Assembly: GCA_963575645.1 (NCBI GenBank)
Contig: OY754473.1
Span: forward strand, 6,820,001 to 6,884,000
Direction: 5' to 3'
DNA: 64,000 nucleotides
Origin: Xanthostigma xanthostigma
Lineage: Eukaryota > Arthropoda > Insecta > Raphidioptera > Raphidiidae
The translations under genes were made by a program, and so were the position numbers. The notes beneath the pieces are model-generated. The model searched no databases, was not told where the DNA came from, and was given only the letters and a program-made list of their open reading frames with translations. This document shows positions 22,621-34,401 of the stretch, piece after piece (position 1 is the stretch's first letter; every line of letters begins with the position of its first letter).

Positions 22621-22759
22621 ATTTTTTTTTTTTGTTAGTCACAGACACTATGCAATAACGATTTCTAAATTATAAATCATGTACTCATGTGTGTAGTTAT
22701 GTAATGGTAGGTTAAGTTGTAAAACAGCTTCTATAGCTGAACTTATGCCTTTTGGTCTT

Positions 22760-22771
22760 TTAACCAATAAA

Positions 22772-22805
<34 letters not shown>

Positions 22806-22806
22806 G
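22760..22806 (+). repeat. (ATT)n microsatellite at a retroposon-like tail
   Basis: About 13 ATT units after TTTTAACCAATAAAT. A simple repeat directly after a polyadenylation-like signal is usual for 3' ends of CR1/Jockey-type LINEs. The body upstream (22,630-22,760) is too short to classify. Confidence 0.6.
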
Positions 22807-23229
22807 TATAAAATAAAAATCCTTAATACGCCCCTTAAAGTAATCAAAGATTACTAAATTGCAATATTTGAAATTAATTTTTACAATACAACACGATATG
22901 TTATGTACTGAAAAAAATAATTTGTTTAAACATTTTTTTGTTTTAAGGCATGACGTGTTAAGACAATTTTTTTGTTATTTTATCCAAAAACAAACTGAAG
23001 CCACACAAATTCACTACCTTGTCGGTAGGATTTGACACTATTATCCGAGTTTTTGAAGCAAAATATTTTTAGGCCGTTTTCTAAATTTCGAGAAGGAGCA
23101 ACTCCGAGAGTGGCCGTCACAAAGTATGTCGTAGAAGATAAGTATATACATACATTTTAGTGTAATATTTGCAATCGGAAATAATCGAAGCAAATCTTTT
23201 CGGTATCTTGGCGGCTCTAATAATAGATA

Positions 23230-23737
23230 CAGTGTAAACTCTTTATAACGAAACTCAAGGGACCGAGCATTTTTTATCGTTATAGAGAGTTACCGTTATA
23301 TGGAGTGAAGAAAGAAAAACAACCAAATTAACAATAATCTTCAATGTACTGTATAATCTCTTTATAACGAATTTTAAGGGACCGAACATTTTTTTCGTTA
23401 TAAAGAATTTTCGTTATATGGAGGGAAGAAAGAAAAATAGCCAATTTTTCAATGTGGTAGAATAATCTTCATTAAATAATAGGAATTTTTCGATAAGTTT
23501 GGCATCATCAAGTGCTTGTTGAATAGATGGTGATGGTTCAGAATGGTCCTCTTTATGTCTGTAAACATTTGCTGACGCCTAAATATGAACATATTTCTTC
23601 GTAATAGAGAATGGCTGTTGCGTTATAAAGAGGGTATTAATGTATAGGTTTTAAGGTAGACCAACCAAATCGTAAAAATTTCGACGTTATAGGGAGTTTT
23701 TCGTTATAACGAAGGACGTTATAAAGAGTTTACACTG
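23230..23737 (+). mobile_element. pogo/Tigger-like MITE, family P1, copy 1
   Basis: TA^CAGTGTAAACTCTTTATAACG at the left and the complement ending CAGTG-type terminus ^TA at the right give inverted repeats with the TA target of this superfamily. Subterminal repeats of CGTTATA fill both ends. 508 bp. An inverted copy of exactly the same length is at 53,473-53,980. Non-coding. Confidence 0.8.
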
Positions 23738-24146
23738 TATATGTATTGTTTACATGTTTTATTTCTATCTAGTTTTGAACCATGTCTGCAACGCGTCATG
23801 CTATATTTGCATATATATTATTATTATTATATTTATTTATTAATAAAATCTATGTACATTATATCGAGAGACACACCTCTAAATAATTTATTATATCAAC
23901 TCTATTATGTAGCCACATTCAGATCTGTGTACTTAATGTACGGAATGTAACCCGATACAATTTTGCTTCCAAGTTTCTTTGGAAGTGCAGCCAACAAAAC
24001 ATTAAAGGTAAGTGTTTGCTGAAGATGAGAGCATAGCTCCCGAAATGTACATCCGCTAATAAAACTGTTGTGGTAAGAAGTAACTATTCTTTATTTTTTT
24101 TATAAAAGTAGGTAACACACAAAAAGTTTTCAATATGAAAAAAAAT

Positions 24147-24346
24147 CAGAGCCTGATTTTAGAGTCCTGACAGCCCTAGTCTAACTATGAATGTGCCTCC
24201 CCTGGCCTGTGCCTGCCCAGCAGATTATATTTTTCTAGCTTTCCGGCTCGCGGTTTTGTCAAATTTTATTCTGTAAGCTCAGCGCCCCCTCGGTTCTCGC
24301 GCTCTCGGCTCCAGCCTAATTAGCCTGTGGCAAAAATCAGGCCCTG
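24147..24346. mobile_element. Short hAT-like MITE
   Basis: Ends CAGAGCCTGATTTT and AAAATCAGGCCCTG form 14-bp inverted repeats with the CAGRG start of many hAT elements. The 8-bp flanks AAAAAAAT and AAAATAAT match at 7 of 8 positions. 200 bp, GC-rich centre, non-coding. Confidence 0.55.
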
Positions 24347-24456
24347 AAAATAATTGGGTAGTAATATATTTATGCTCTGTTGCAAGAAATTTGATTTGAA
24401 TACGACTAGATTTCTCCATAAGAAAAACATGTACAAAAACCATAATTATAACAATA

Positions 24457-24690
24457 CTAGTGTTCCGTGCCGGTTTCACCCGGGTGCAAAAGAACGATTG
24501 AGGAGAACATGACTACGCACGTTCATCTTACTTTACCGAGATGAATGTTGTGGCCAAATTTCATGATGATCGGACTTACCGTTCAAAAGTTTTTGCCAGA
24601 CGGACAAATTTTGAGTTTAATTCTAATATCATTGTCAAATGAATTTTTTGGATAACAGACGAGCAGATTTTTTCCAAAAATTATTTTTTG
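24457..24690 (-). mobile_element. Helitron family A, 3' part
   Basis: 3' end on the minus strand: CACCCGGGTGAAACCGGC hairpin and CTAG^T at 24,457-24,460. Contains AAATTTCATGATGATCGGAC and TTTTTGCCAGACGGACAAAT as in other family A copies. The 5' third is replaced by unrelated sequence. Confidence 0.6.
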
Positions 24691-24828
24691 GGCTCGGAGG
24701 ACCTCAAAACGAAAAAATACTGCAAAATTGTTAAAAGTGAATTTTGATCTAAATTCTAAATTGTACCATTTCTCACTTGAGGAACTTGAATTGTAAAAAA
24801 CACCTAACTGTAACGGTCGAATTTATTA

Positions 24829-25312
24829 TCATATATATTAATACGCTGAGGTTAAGATGTTTGCCTCCCTTTTTAGAAAAAACCACACAATTTCTCCACA
24901 TAAATCATTTTACAGATAATTGCTTGCTCTACTGACATCGACAACTAAAAAATTTATTATTGCTTTTGTTTTTGTAAATTAATTAATTAACAGCAACGCT
25001 GAACAACGTCTGCCATCTGACGGCTTTAATTGTGAAACAGCGAGCAGCGCTGAACAACGTCACAGCATGATGCCATCTGGCTTATCTCAACGCTTTTGCT
25101 ACTTGCGCCTCTATATGACAATTTTAGTAAAATATTTCTTCGATCTGTCATCTGGGCTTCATATTGTAATACAACAAAAAGAAGAACGTTATAAGCAGTG
25201 TGCAAAATTAGAAACGAATTGAATACCTGCAATCATATTTAAAAAAAATAATTTTGTAAAGTGATAATAATTATACTTATTTAGTGCGAATAATTCGCAC
25301 AGGTCACACTAG
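24829..25312 (+). mobile_element. Non-autonomous Helitron, family C, copy 3
   Basis: A^TCATATATATTAATACGC start; the 3' hairpin GTGCGAATAATTCGCAC is perfect here (8-bp stem), then AGGTCACACTAG^T. 484 bp, about 90 bp shorter than the other copies by internal deletion. This copy has the best-preserved 3' terminus. Confidence 0.78.
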
Positions 25313-26156
25313 TCCAAGTTTAATAAACTAAATAATTTATGAACACTCTGTATATGAGGTGTATAATTTAATTTTCTCGAGATTTGATAGTTTGAAATAT
25401 ATTACTACATTACCATCTGAGCGAGTTTCAGACATATGCAGTACCTATGACGACGCCTGCTATTTAAGGCGCGTGTACTGTATGTATGTACATAATATTG
25501 TAGATTTGATTAAGATGTCATGTTAGATTATCAGGTTGCACTTAGAGCAAGCGCAGTGATAATTAATCAAGATTAGAATAATAATAATAAGCATAATATG
25601 TAATTACTTTAGTCATATGCCTTTATTTATTATCTATTGAGCTATGTACCGCCATTATTCCAAGTTCTATAGTCGTAGAAAAAACACGAATACGAAAAAT
25701 TAGAAAACAAGCGTCTATCCTACAAAAATTAGTCGGGTTAAAAAGATTTTAGTTTTAGTGCCCCGACTAATCTGTTTTCTAACTTTTTTGTTTTAAAAAT
25801 CCTTTTCATTCGATGTTAATTTTTTACGTAGTCAATAATCGTCCGCCATATTGGGATCCGTGATGACGTAGTATTACCCAATAACACGCACGTCACCTAG
25901 ATGAATCGGTAGACACTTTATTTGTTAAAATCGGTTGAGCAGTTTAGAAGCTGCGAACAGATATAGGTACATAAACTAATAAACCCATAACCATGCATGG
26001 GTTCATCTATCCTAATAGGTATCTTATCTCTCCATATGCTCGAGAACAATCATTTCAACCTCCAACAGTCCCAATCCATCTGAAAATTTAAACACTTTTG
26101 CTCTAATTAGCAGAAAAAAACATGGTTTACTTAAAATATAGCATATTCTACAATTT
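25313..26156. other. Unannotated AT-rich stretch
   Basis: No gene. ATCCGTGATGACGTAGTA (25,856) and GGTTGAGCAGTTTAGAAGC (25,933) are phrases common in dispersed insect repeats; boundaries not found. Confidence 0.3.
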
Positions 26157-26165
26157 TTTATACAG

Positions 26166-26712
26166 TATGTAAACGCGTAAGGTGCACATAGGGAAATTAG
26201 CATTGGGAAAAAATACTTGGATCAGAGCTAGCCATGACTGCATTAATTGTTATTTCTATTGAATTATCGTGGTAATCTTGAGGATTTTTATTTTATTTTG
26301 ATTTATTTTTATTTTACTTGGCTTTTTTAATAATAAAAAGCTCTTATAAGTCATTATTTTAATTGTTTTGTACAAAAATAAAACAAAAAAACAACTCCAT
26401 CTGTTTGGAAACATTTCATTCAAAAATTGTCTGACTGGTATGACGTATGCGCGTTGGTAAATCAATGACCCCATGTCTTTAGGTTCAACACGAATAGGCG
26501 GAGATATTTGATCTCGCACCATATTTAAGTATTTTTGGGGATTTAATGTCCCATTAATAAAAAAAAGTCCGATTATGTTGTAATCATTTGAATATTTTCT
26601 TCGGTAGTATACACATTCATTTTGCAAAATAATATTATCTGTCAAATTGAAAAACAAGATTTCAAGGCTCACTCTGATCCAGTGCACCTTACGTGTTTAC
26701 ATACTGTATAGT
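26166..26712 (-). mobile_element. Tc1/mariner deletion derivative, family M, copy 2
   Basis: TATACAGTATGTAAACGCGT and the complementary end TTACATACTGTATA, flanked by TA. The minus strand (26,687-26,256) encodes the same core fragment (GLFFINGTLNPQKYLNM... VRQFLNEMFPNRW) as the 20.9-kb copy, with about 60 extra bases before the right repeat. Both copies lack the same parts, so they descend from one deleted ancestor. Confidence 0.72.
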
Positions 26713-26714
26713 TT

Positions 26715-27200
26715 TCAATGATTCGCCTTCCCTTTGTAGATCATTTAATAATTCCAGAAGGTCCTTACTTCTAATAGCGTCTACGAAGCTATGTTTAAAC
26801 AAGCCGTATCAGTCATCTTTTCGTATTCCCTTTCTTCTTTTATACTCTTCTTTATTGACTTGAACATCGGTCATCTTTGCCTTCCTTCTGTAGTTTATTT
26901 TATAATCCCGAAAGGTGTTTACTTCTCATGGCGTCTACGACCCTACGTTTCCACAAGCCTTATTGGTCTTCTTTTCGTATTCAATTTCTTCTTTTATACT
27001 CTTCTTTATTGACTTGGACATCGGACATCTTTGCCTTCCTTCTGTAGTTCAAGTTATAATCCCAGAGGGCCGTTACCATGGACTCATGACCCCATTTTTC
27101 CAAAAAAGTATTTGTCCCTTTCTTCTTTTATGCTCTTTTTCATGCCATGACTATTGATCATCTTTTCTTTCCTTCTAGAATCCAATAGATAATCCCAGCG
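26715..27200. repeat. Tandem repeat, ~155-bp unit, about three copies
   Basis: Units start near 26,722, 26,877 and 27,031 at TGCCTTCCTTCTGTAG and contain TTCTTTTATACTCTTCTTTA and GGCGTCTACGA. Pyrimidine-rich. The last unit is partial and diverged. Open frames reflect the unit only. Confidence 0.85.
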
Positions 27201-27820
27201 TCAGTTATTGATACCCTTGCTCTTAGGTAGATTATAGGCGCTAGACAGCCGAGGTATCAACATCTATATCCTTGCTTTTAATCCTTCATCTTTTAGATTT
27301 CGTATAGCGCAACTTCTTAAGCACTTCTTAGATTCATTGCCTGCCCCGAAAATTCCACCAAATGAACATCTTTGCGTCGTGATGCGAGGATCGAATTGTC
27401 ACTTTGATTTATTGGAATTAAATTCAATCGGCTTGGTTTCGCGTAAGTTTTCATTATCTGTCGGAGAGAACAGCGCCTCTAGCGGAAATAATACAAGCCG
27501 ATAATCTTAAGTCTCGTCCTCATAAACTATCAGATAAAACATTAGACATTTATCATTGCGCATGGCACTAAAATTACACTGTTAGTGTTTTGGCCCCGCC
27601 CATTTATATTGATTATCTGGCTCGTGACTACGATCTGGCCAAAGTGAACCTGGATCTCAAAGAGCGTGTATAAAGATTTTGATGAATATCAGATTGACAA
27701 GTAAGACACGAAGATTTCTGGAGCATTCTTTGAGCTCAATTTTTATTCGCTAGGAAATTATAGATTATAGACGCACAATATCTAAGAAATTATAGAACTG
27801 TGCACTATTGATAATTTTTA

Positions 27821-28329
27821 ATGCCGGCACTTCACATGGCTATTTGTATTTGTGTATTTGGCAAACAGTTACCAAGTGTGGAGGGTCTATTTGACAAAGT
27901 GTTGGCCTTATTTGCCTATTTGACAAATAAGGCCAATACCAAATACGCGTTACCGTGCGCTTGTCGGTTTTTCGAGGCACATCAAAGGAGACAAATAGGC
28001 AAATAAACCGTCCACACAATGGCTATATTCAGAAGCGCACGCGCCATGAACCTGTACAGACGTGCAGTATTTTTGTGTCTGTGCTGTGAGCGAGAACTGG
28101 AACAATTACTATTGAAAATGAATTGGGACAATGAAACAGTCCTAAAATTCCTGGAATTTTGAACCTTGCGTTCTTGCTGCCAAATGTTTGTGTGTTTGCT
28201 ATTTGACTGCCATATTATGTGGATGGTCGTATTTGCCTCTATTTGCATGTTTGTCTTGAACGTCATATATTTTGCCAAATATAACAAACACCCAATAGCG
28301 AACACAAATAGCCATGTGAAGTGCCACCT
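27821..28329 (+). mobile_element. PIF/Harbinger MITE with truncated MADF-like ORF, element 1
   Basis: Flanked by TTA on both sides (27,818-27,820 and 28,330-28,332), the TWA target of PIF/Harbinger. Inverted repeats GGCACTTCACATGGC and complement. An inner hairpin forms around TTGGCCTTATTTG (27,900-27,945). A 47-codon frame (28,019-28,162) ends MNWDNETVLKFLEF and then TGA. Confidence 0.7.
28019..28162 (+). pseudogene. MADF/Myb-like N-terminal fragment inside Harbinger MITE 1
   Basis: The last residues, NWDNETVLKFLEF, resemble the beginning of MADF (SANT/Myb-like) domains, whose usual pattern is W..E..L.FLE.Y....LW. The second, DNA-binding-linked protein of PIF/Harbinger transposons has such a domain. 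The frame stops after helix 1, so it is a relic. Homology is judged by eye. Confidence 0.4.
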
Positions 28330-28432
28330 TTAGGTAAACGTGTTATTCATTTTTGAACGCTAAAAAATTCTTGTGGTTACGAATGGAAATAAAAATACAA
28401 GATTTTTCAGATCAAGTATTTCCAATTATGTA

Positions 28433-28762
28433 GTATAATACGCGCCACGAATCTAAGAGGCTCGAAAGTTAGATGCGAATACGGGCTTGCGCTTGTACAG
28501 TCTGTTGAAAAACTATACAAACTCGCAACTCAACAAAACTAAAATAGCAATAACAACTTGACAATAGCGTACTCGACTGTACTTTAAAGCAGGAAAGCGA
28601 CAAGTGACAAAGGCAACGAGCGGTCACGGCCAATCACCGACGAGCGCACGTTCCGTGCAGGTAGCTGGGAGGTGGTGGGAGTATCAACGGCTTTAAAATG
28701 TGCCTTTGCGACGCTATTTATGACTAACTTCCGAACCTTTTAGATCCGTGGCGCGTACTATA
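28433..28762 (-). mobile_element. CGCGCCACG MITE family, copy 4
   Basis: Ends TATAATACGCGCCACGAATC and GTGGCGCGTACTATA; 330 bp, the longest copy. Confidence 0.8.
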
Positions 28763-29337
28763 AGTGTTGAGGCATAACCGAGTGCGGTACCCAATCGAAA
28801 TTATTATGCGATAACTATAAAATCGATTATTACAGACTGATATTTTATAGGTCGAAGTGTAATTTATAAAATATTGGACCCCCAGTGGTTATTTTTTTTG
28901 ACCTCATTGTCCTTTTGTACACATTACTATGAAATATTATTCATACTACGACGTCAGAGTTTCTCAAAATGTGTCGAATTTCGAAAATATACAGTAGATT
29001 AAACCGGACACGTTTTATCCGAGTTCTTCCTTTACCTAGAGACTTCAAACATTTAATTTTCACTTTCCGTATTAACCGGGCTCGAATTTCTAAAATGTGT
29101 AAATTAAAGACGCTAGATAAGAGGAGTCACAATAGTATTATATTGAATAAATGCTGATTTATGCAATCTTCTGTTTTAAATCCTTAAAAACACCCGAATT
29201 TTTCGATTATTCAAGACCAACAATAGCTCGTATAATCGAGTTTTTACTGTACTGTGAAAATCAAATTGGACTGTATCTGATATACTGACAGAGGTTTCAT
29301 TTATGTACAACAATAAATGTCTATATATTTAAAACAG
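28763..29337. other. Unannotated AT-rich stretch
   Basis: No gene recognised. 28,900-29,240 has blocks such as TTTCGATTATTCAAGACCAA and AATCGAGTTTTTACTGTAC that look like the remains of a pogo-like end. Confidence 0.3.
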
Positions 29338-29675
29338 CGGTCCCGCCCGGTTTCACCCGGGTGAAAAAGAACGAATGGGGGGAGGAACATGAGTACGCAC
29401 ATTCATATTAGTTTACCGAGATGAATGTTGTGTCCAAATTTCATGATGATCGGAGTTACCGTTCAAGAGTTTTTGTCGGACAGACAAATTTTGAGATACA
29501 TTTTTCATTGATGTTCCACTCCTATTGGTCGTAGCGTGATATTATATAGCCTATAGCCTTCCTCGATAAATGGGCTATCCGACAAAAAAACAGTTTTTCA
29601 ATTCGAGCCAGTAGTTCTTGAGATCAGCGCGTTTAACCAAACAAACTCTTCAGCTTTATATATTAGTACCTATAG
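29337..29675 (-). mobile_element. Helitron family A, copy (3' end mutated)
   Basis: Hairpin CACCCGGGTGAAACCGGG is present, but the terminal CTAG is reduced (CAG at 29,335-29,337). Contains CCAAATTTCATGATGATCGG and the tail CAAACTCTTCAGCTTTATA. About 340 bp, like the intact copies at 47.0 and 47.6 kb. Confidence 0.65.
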
Positions 29676-29737
29676 ATTTCTTTTCACAATAAGAATGTTT
29701 CCAGACAACAATGATGCCATTAACGTTACAAGATTCA

Positions 29738-30325
29738 ATATACAGTATGTAAACACGTATAAGGTGCACATAGGTAAATTAACACTGGGAAAAAATGACT
29801 GGATCAGAGTGAGCCTTGAAATCTTGTTATTCAATTTGACAGATAATATTCTTTTGCAAAATGAATGTGTATACTACCGAAGAAAATATTCAAATGATTA
29901 CAACATAATCGGACTTTTTTTATTAATGGGACATTAAATTCCCAAAAATACTTAAATATGGTGCGAGATCAAATATCTCCGCCTATTCGTGTTGAACCTA
30001 AAGACATTGGGTCACTGATTTAACAACGCGCATAAGTCATACCAGTCAGACAATTTTTGAATGAAATGTTTCCAAACAGATGGAGTTGTTTTTTTGTTTT
30101 ATTTTTGTACAAAAAAATTAAAATAATGATTTATAAGAGCTTTTTCTTATTAAAAAAGCCAAGTAAAATAAAAATAAATCAAAATAAAATTGAAATCTTC
30201 AAGATTACCGCGATAATTCAATAGAAATAACAATTAATGCAGTCATGGTTAACTCTGATCCAAGTATTTTTTCCCAATGCTGATTTCCCTATGTGCACCT
30301 TACGCATTTACATATCTACTGTATA
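29738..30325 (+). mobile_element. Tc1/mariner deletion derivative, family M, copy 3
   Basis: TATACAGTATGTAAACACGT at the left, TTACATATCTACTGTATA at the right. Same transposase core fragment as at 20.9 and 26.2 kb, but broken by a frameshift in the T-run near 29,917 and by a stop in the segment after DIGSLI. Most decayed of the three. Confidence 0.7.
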
Positions 30326-30344
30326 AGAAACCATTTGAATGCAG

Positions 30345-30415
30345 TTGCTGGGACTCGAACCTGAAACTCCCAGATTCGCGCCAATCATCGGTTATTTCTC
30401 AGCTGGCTCTAAAGT
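30345..30415 (-). repeat. tRNA-like segment (SINE head?)
   Basis: The minus strand has GGTTCGAGTCCCAGCAACTG, a perfect box B followed by a 3' acceptor-like strand, and AGCCAGCTGAGAAATAACCG upstream as a weak box A. The cloverleaf is poor. Likely a SINE remnant. Confidence 0.35.
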
Positions 30416-30647
30416 GAATTTATTTATTTTTATACGCTTTATATTAGTTTGGGTTGTAACTAAGTATGTATGTCCGTAACGGAATCTTTGAGCATAATTT
30501 TCACCAATTTCCCGAAGTCTGATTAATTTGAAACTTTGCATACGTATCAAGGACCGATGACAATGCAATAATTTGATAACAGTTTCCCATTATCCTTATT
30601 AGGACCCCCAGGATTAATAAATTCTTTTATAGATCCTCAAACTAAAA

Positions 30648-30888
30648 AGTGAAAAATAAAAATATAGTTTAAAAAAAACTAAAAAACACGCTTTATATCG
30701 GACTAAAAAGTAAAAAATAATTGTTTTAAAATAAGCTTAAAAAGCGTGGGGCGCTTTGTTCCACATTTTCGTACATCGAGCGCCCAACGCTTTTTAAGCT
30801 TATTTTAAAACAATTATTTTTTACTTTTTAGTCCGATATAAAGCGTGTTTTTTAGTTTTTTTTAAACTATATTTTTATTTATTTACTA
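30648..30888. repeat. Foldback, ~100-bp arms
   Basis: 30,648-30,752 pairs with 30,784-30,888. Arms contain GACTAAAAAGTAAAAAATAA and AACACGCTTTATATCGG. The loop is about 30 bases. The ACTAAAAAGTAAAAAATAAT core is shared with the foldback at 49.3-50.3 kb, so the two may be one family. Confidence 0.8.
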
Positions 30889-32106
30889 TAAGTGTCCAAC
30901 TGTCCACCGTAGCCAAGCGCAAATATATCTACAAACACCCATGATATGATTTTTCTTGGAACAGTTATTGAGTCATTTTTTAAAGAGAATTTCATCTTGA
31001 TTTTCCTCAGAATATCACAGTTTGAAGTGCGCTGTTATTGTGACATTAACATTTTTGTTTTTGCCACTGAACTGAATATAATTTAACTAATCTTTTTACC
31101 CAACTGCGGCGATGCTAAAACAAACGGTTGTGAGTTTAGCAGTCTATGTTTGTATTTACGGATGTTCCACCGTAGCGCCTAAACTATTCATCCGATTTTG
31201 ATAAATAAGGTGGTAATCGATTCGTTATTATGGGGTATAACATAGGCTACATTTATTTTTTAATTTTGGTCCCAGGAGTGAGAAAATTGAAAACAAAAAA
31301 TAAGTTCAAAAAAAAAAAATAATTTAAATAAAAAATAAACTTAAAAACTAAAACTCGACTACTGAAAGGTATGTCTTATCTGAGGATAGCCGTGGTCGTA
31401 TGTCATCTCATATATTATATGAGGTAAAATACGAAATTAAAAAATTTCTTAAACTCGGCACAACTTTGATTTATAGAAATTTGATGTACTTCAGTTGTGT
31501 TATTTTAAAACTAACGCAAAATTAAAAGAAAAAGTAATTCACAGTTCCATATACTTACATAAAACTGAAAACTTGATTAAACAATGGAACTCACAAAATT
31601 CACAAACTCAAAAATTCACAAATACTGCACAGTTTTTATTTAAAATATAGGTACTTCAGGGACAGAATATTTTTTTGAATATAACGGCAGAGTAATCGTT
31701 AATAACTGATTATAAAATTATGCTTTTTGTCCAAAGTTTATAGCAGTTACATAATAAGAAAGATTTGTATTTAGTTTGTCCTTGATGAATGCGCACTATA
31801 CAAAATCTAATTAACCAGTGACGGGTACAATTTTTTTAATTTTTTTTTGCCTCAAATGAACGATTTCTTTTATATTTTCGAGTAGAGATTATTTAATCCC
31901 ATTTCATTTGGAGAATTTTTTATGTCTTTCACTCCGATACCTATTTTAAACAACAAAACATTTTTTACGTAATATGACCCAAAACTCTGAAATGGAAATG
32001 TAAAATTAATAAATTAGAGTGGCGCGTTGAAATTATATTATATTTCTTAAGGAGTAACGCGCACTACACGGGAGGTTAATAATTATAGTCACTACCTCTT
32101 CACGAT
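30889..32106. other. Unannotated AT-rich stretch
   Basis: No gene. 31,140-31,270 (GGATGTTCCACCGTAGCGCC, CCGATTTTGATAAAT) is worded like a dispersed insect repeat; boundaries not found. Confidence 0.3.
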
Positions 32107-32688
32107 ATAGCCAGAGTGCCCGTCGGCAAAAATTTTATTGATACATACTCTCCCCAAACTTTGTATATGGCTTCATTAGGCCTAGTCTGACACCTATTTC
32201 CTCTATGACTTTTCTTGATTTTGGGGCGTTTTCTCTATAAACTTTCCGAAAGATGTCGTTTTGACGACATGTAAAAATTTATAGATACTGTTTGTTTTTT
32301 TAATTGGATAGCTTAAAAACTTCAACCAAAACGCTAAAATGATGTTCTCTGACAAATAACATGAACCATTTAAAATGTCTGACACTTCGAATATGGTCGA
32401 CATATTCGAGGTGTCAGACATTTAAAATGAATCATATTATTTGTCAGAGAACATTAATTTAGCGTTTTGGTTGAAGTTTTTAAGCTATCCAATTAAAAAA
32501 TCAAACAGTATCTATAAATTTTTACATGTCGTCAAAACGACATCTTTCGGAAAGTTTAGAGAGAAAACGCCCCAAAATCAAGAAAAGTCATAGAGGAAAT
32601 AGGTGTCAGACTAGGCCTAATGAAGCTATATACAAAGTTTGGGGAGAGTATGTATCAATTAAATTTTTGCCGACGGGCACTCTGACTA
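32107..32688. mobile_element. Foldback element, ~290-bp arms and no loop, copy 1
   Basis: Left arm 32,107-32,395 and right arm 32,398-32,688 are almost exact reverse complements meeting at GGTCGACATATTC. Outer end AGAGTGCCCGTCGG. A 582-nt palindrome of this quality is rare in cloned or assembled DNA. A second, shorter copy lies 730 bp away. Non-coding. Confidence 0.85.
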
Positions 32689-33109
32689 ATATTTTTAGAC
32701 TTTAAATTCGAATAATTTCTAAATGCATATTTCAGAGTTAGATAGTGTATAAGTCACTAATATTTTAGAGGGGCGATGAAGAAGGCTCAAAAATAAAATT
32801 TTACTGATTTATGAATATAATAACAATTTATATGTGGTTTGCTAAAATTTAAAAAATGGACAAGTGGAAAAAAGAAGTTCAATGGACAAGTTATATGAGT
32901 AAAATCGCAAACTTATTTCAGTTCAGTGGCGATGTATTTCAATAAACAAAATCGCTACGAGACATGTCCGCAGCTTTTATAGACGAACATTTCACATTTT
33001 TTAAAAGCAGTTCATTAATGGAACTTAAAAATTTATTCGCTATTAAATTTGTTTGCTTCCATTGTATTTTTACATCGATCGTTTACTTGCTATAAAATAA
33101 ATATCGGCC

Positions 33110-33190
33110 CTGTTGGTTAAGTATTACGACAATCCTGTCTACCGATCGGTTTACAGGGCCGGGCTCGAACGACTTTCACCAAAAGGGCTC
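33110..33190 (+). repeat. Weak tRNA-like segment
   Basis: GGCCCTGTTGGTTAAGTATT and GGGCCGGGCTCGAACGAC loosely resemble a D-arm and an RGTTCRANYC box B. Pairing is weak; old SINE or chance. Confidence 0.2.
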
Positions 33191-33416
33191 AATTCAAAAA
33201 ACAAAGTTTTTAGATTCTAATAAACAATTCAAATTAATTTTATATACCACAATAATTATTTAATTCATATACATACTAAATAAATTCAATAAATACTAAA
33301 TACTAAATAAAGCTTTTTTCTGTGCATGATAATAAAATGTATTATCTAAATATATTAGTATAGTTAATTATACTTAATTTAAAGAATAATAAACAAATAA
33401 ATCATAGATCAAACCA

Positions 33417-33902
33417 AATAGTCAGAGTGCCCGTCGGTAAAAATTTTACTGACACATACTCTCCCCAAACTTTGTATACGGCTTCATTAGGTCTAGTCTG
33501 ACACCTATTTCCTCTATGACTTTTCTTGATTTTGGGGCGTTTTCCCTTTAAATTTTCCGAAAGATGTCGTTTTGACGACATGTAAAAATTTATAGATACT
33601 GTTTGTTTTTTTAATTGGATAGCTTAAAAACTTCAACCAAAACGCTAAAATAATGTTCTCTGACAAATAACATGAACCATTAAAAATGTCTGACACCTTG
33701 AATATGTCGAACATATTCGAGGTGTCAGACACTTTTATATGTCGTCAAAACGACATCTTTCGGAAAATTTAGAGGGAAAACGCACCAAAATCAAGAAAAG
33801 TCATAGAGGAAATAGGTGTCAGACTAGGCCTAATGAAGCCATATACAAAGCTTGGGGAGAGTATGTGTCAGTAAAATTTTTGCCGACGGGCACTCTGACT
33901 AA
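33417..33902. mobile_element. Foldback element, copy 2 (right arm internally deleted)
   Basis: Same sequence as 32,107-32,688 with ends TAGTCAGAGTGCCCGTCGG and complement. The right arm lacks about 100 bp after the apex, leaving an asymmetric hairpin. Both copies end in TAGTCAGAG, compatible with a TA target. Confidence 0.85.
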
Positions 33903-34401
33903 AAGCAAAGATAACTTCTATGAAAAATTCAGTCATCAATTATTGATAAAAACTATAAAAAAATAATTTAACATTGTTAAAAAAGGAATTTTCGACTGGA
34001 GAAAAAGGATAAAGCTTATCGCTACATGTATTCCCTCGGGAATTCAAACCAAATAAATGAAATCCCTATAAAATCAATCCCTGTATTTCGAACTTTATTG
34101 TTAAGCATTTTTAACTTACTCGTATTTTTAACACTCTAGTGATCCTGTTGATATCATCAACTACAATGAAAAAATAAACAGTCAAAGACTCAAAAGCGAT
34201 TATAACTCGCGCGCCTGTTGATCAAAAATAGGTATTTGCACTAAAAATGCAGTCTCAAATAATTTTTGTTCAACGTTTCGGCAAGATTCTTCGACCTGAA
34301 AAATTCCAAATACCTGTTACAGTTCTATTGTTTATCCCACTTAACACGGCGGAAAAAAATTATCCATAATTTTCAGTTCATAAAAGTAGCTAAAAAAAAT
34401 G

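Noticed and set aside
23990-24050. Hammerhead-ribozyme-like motif CTGAAGA ... CCGAAA
   Set aside because: The core CUGANGA and GAAA are present with a GAGC/GCTC stem between, but extra unpaired bases separate the core from stem II and no stems I or III are evident. May be a decayed retroposon end; not supported as a ribozyme.
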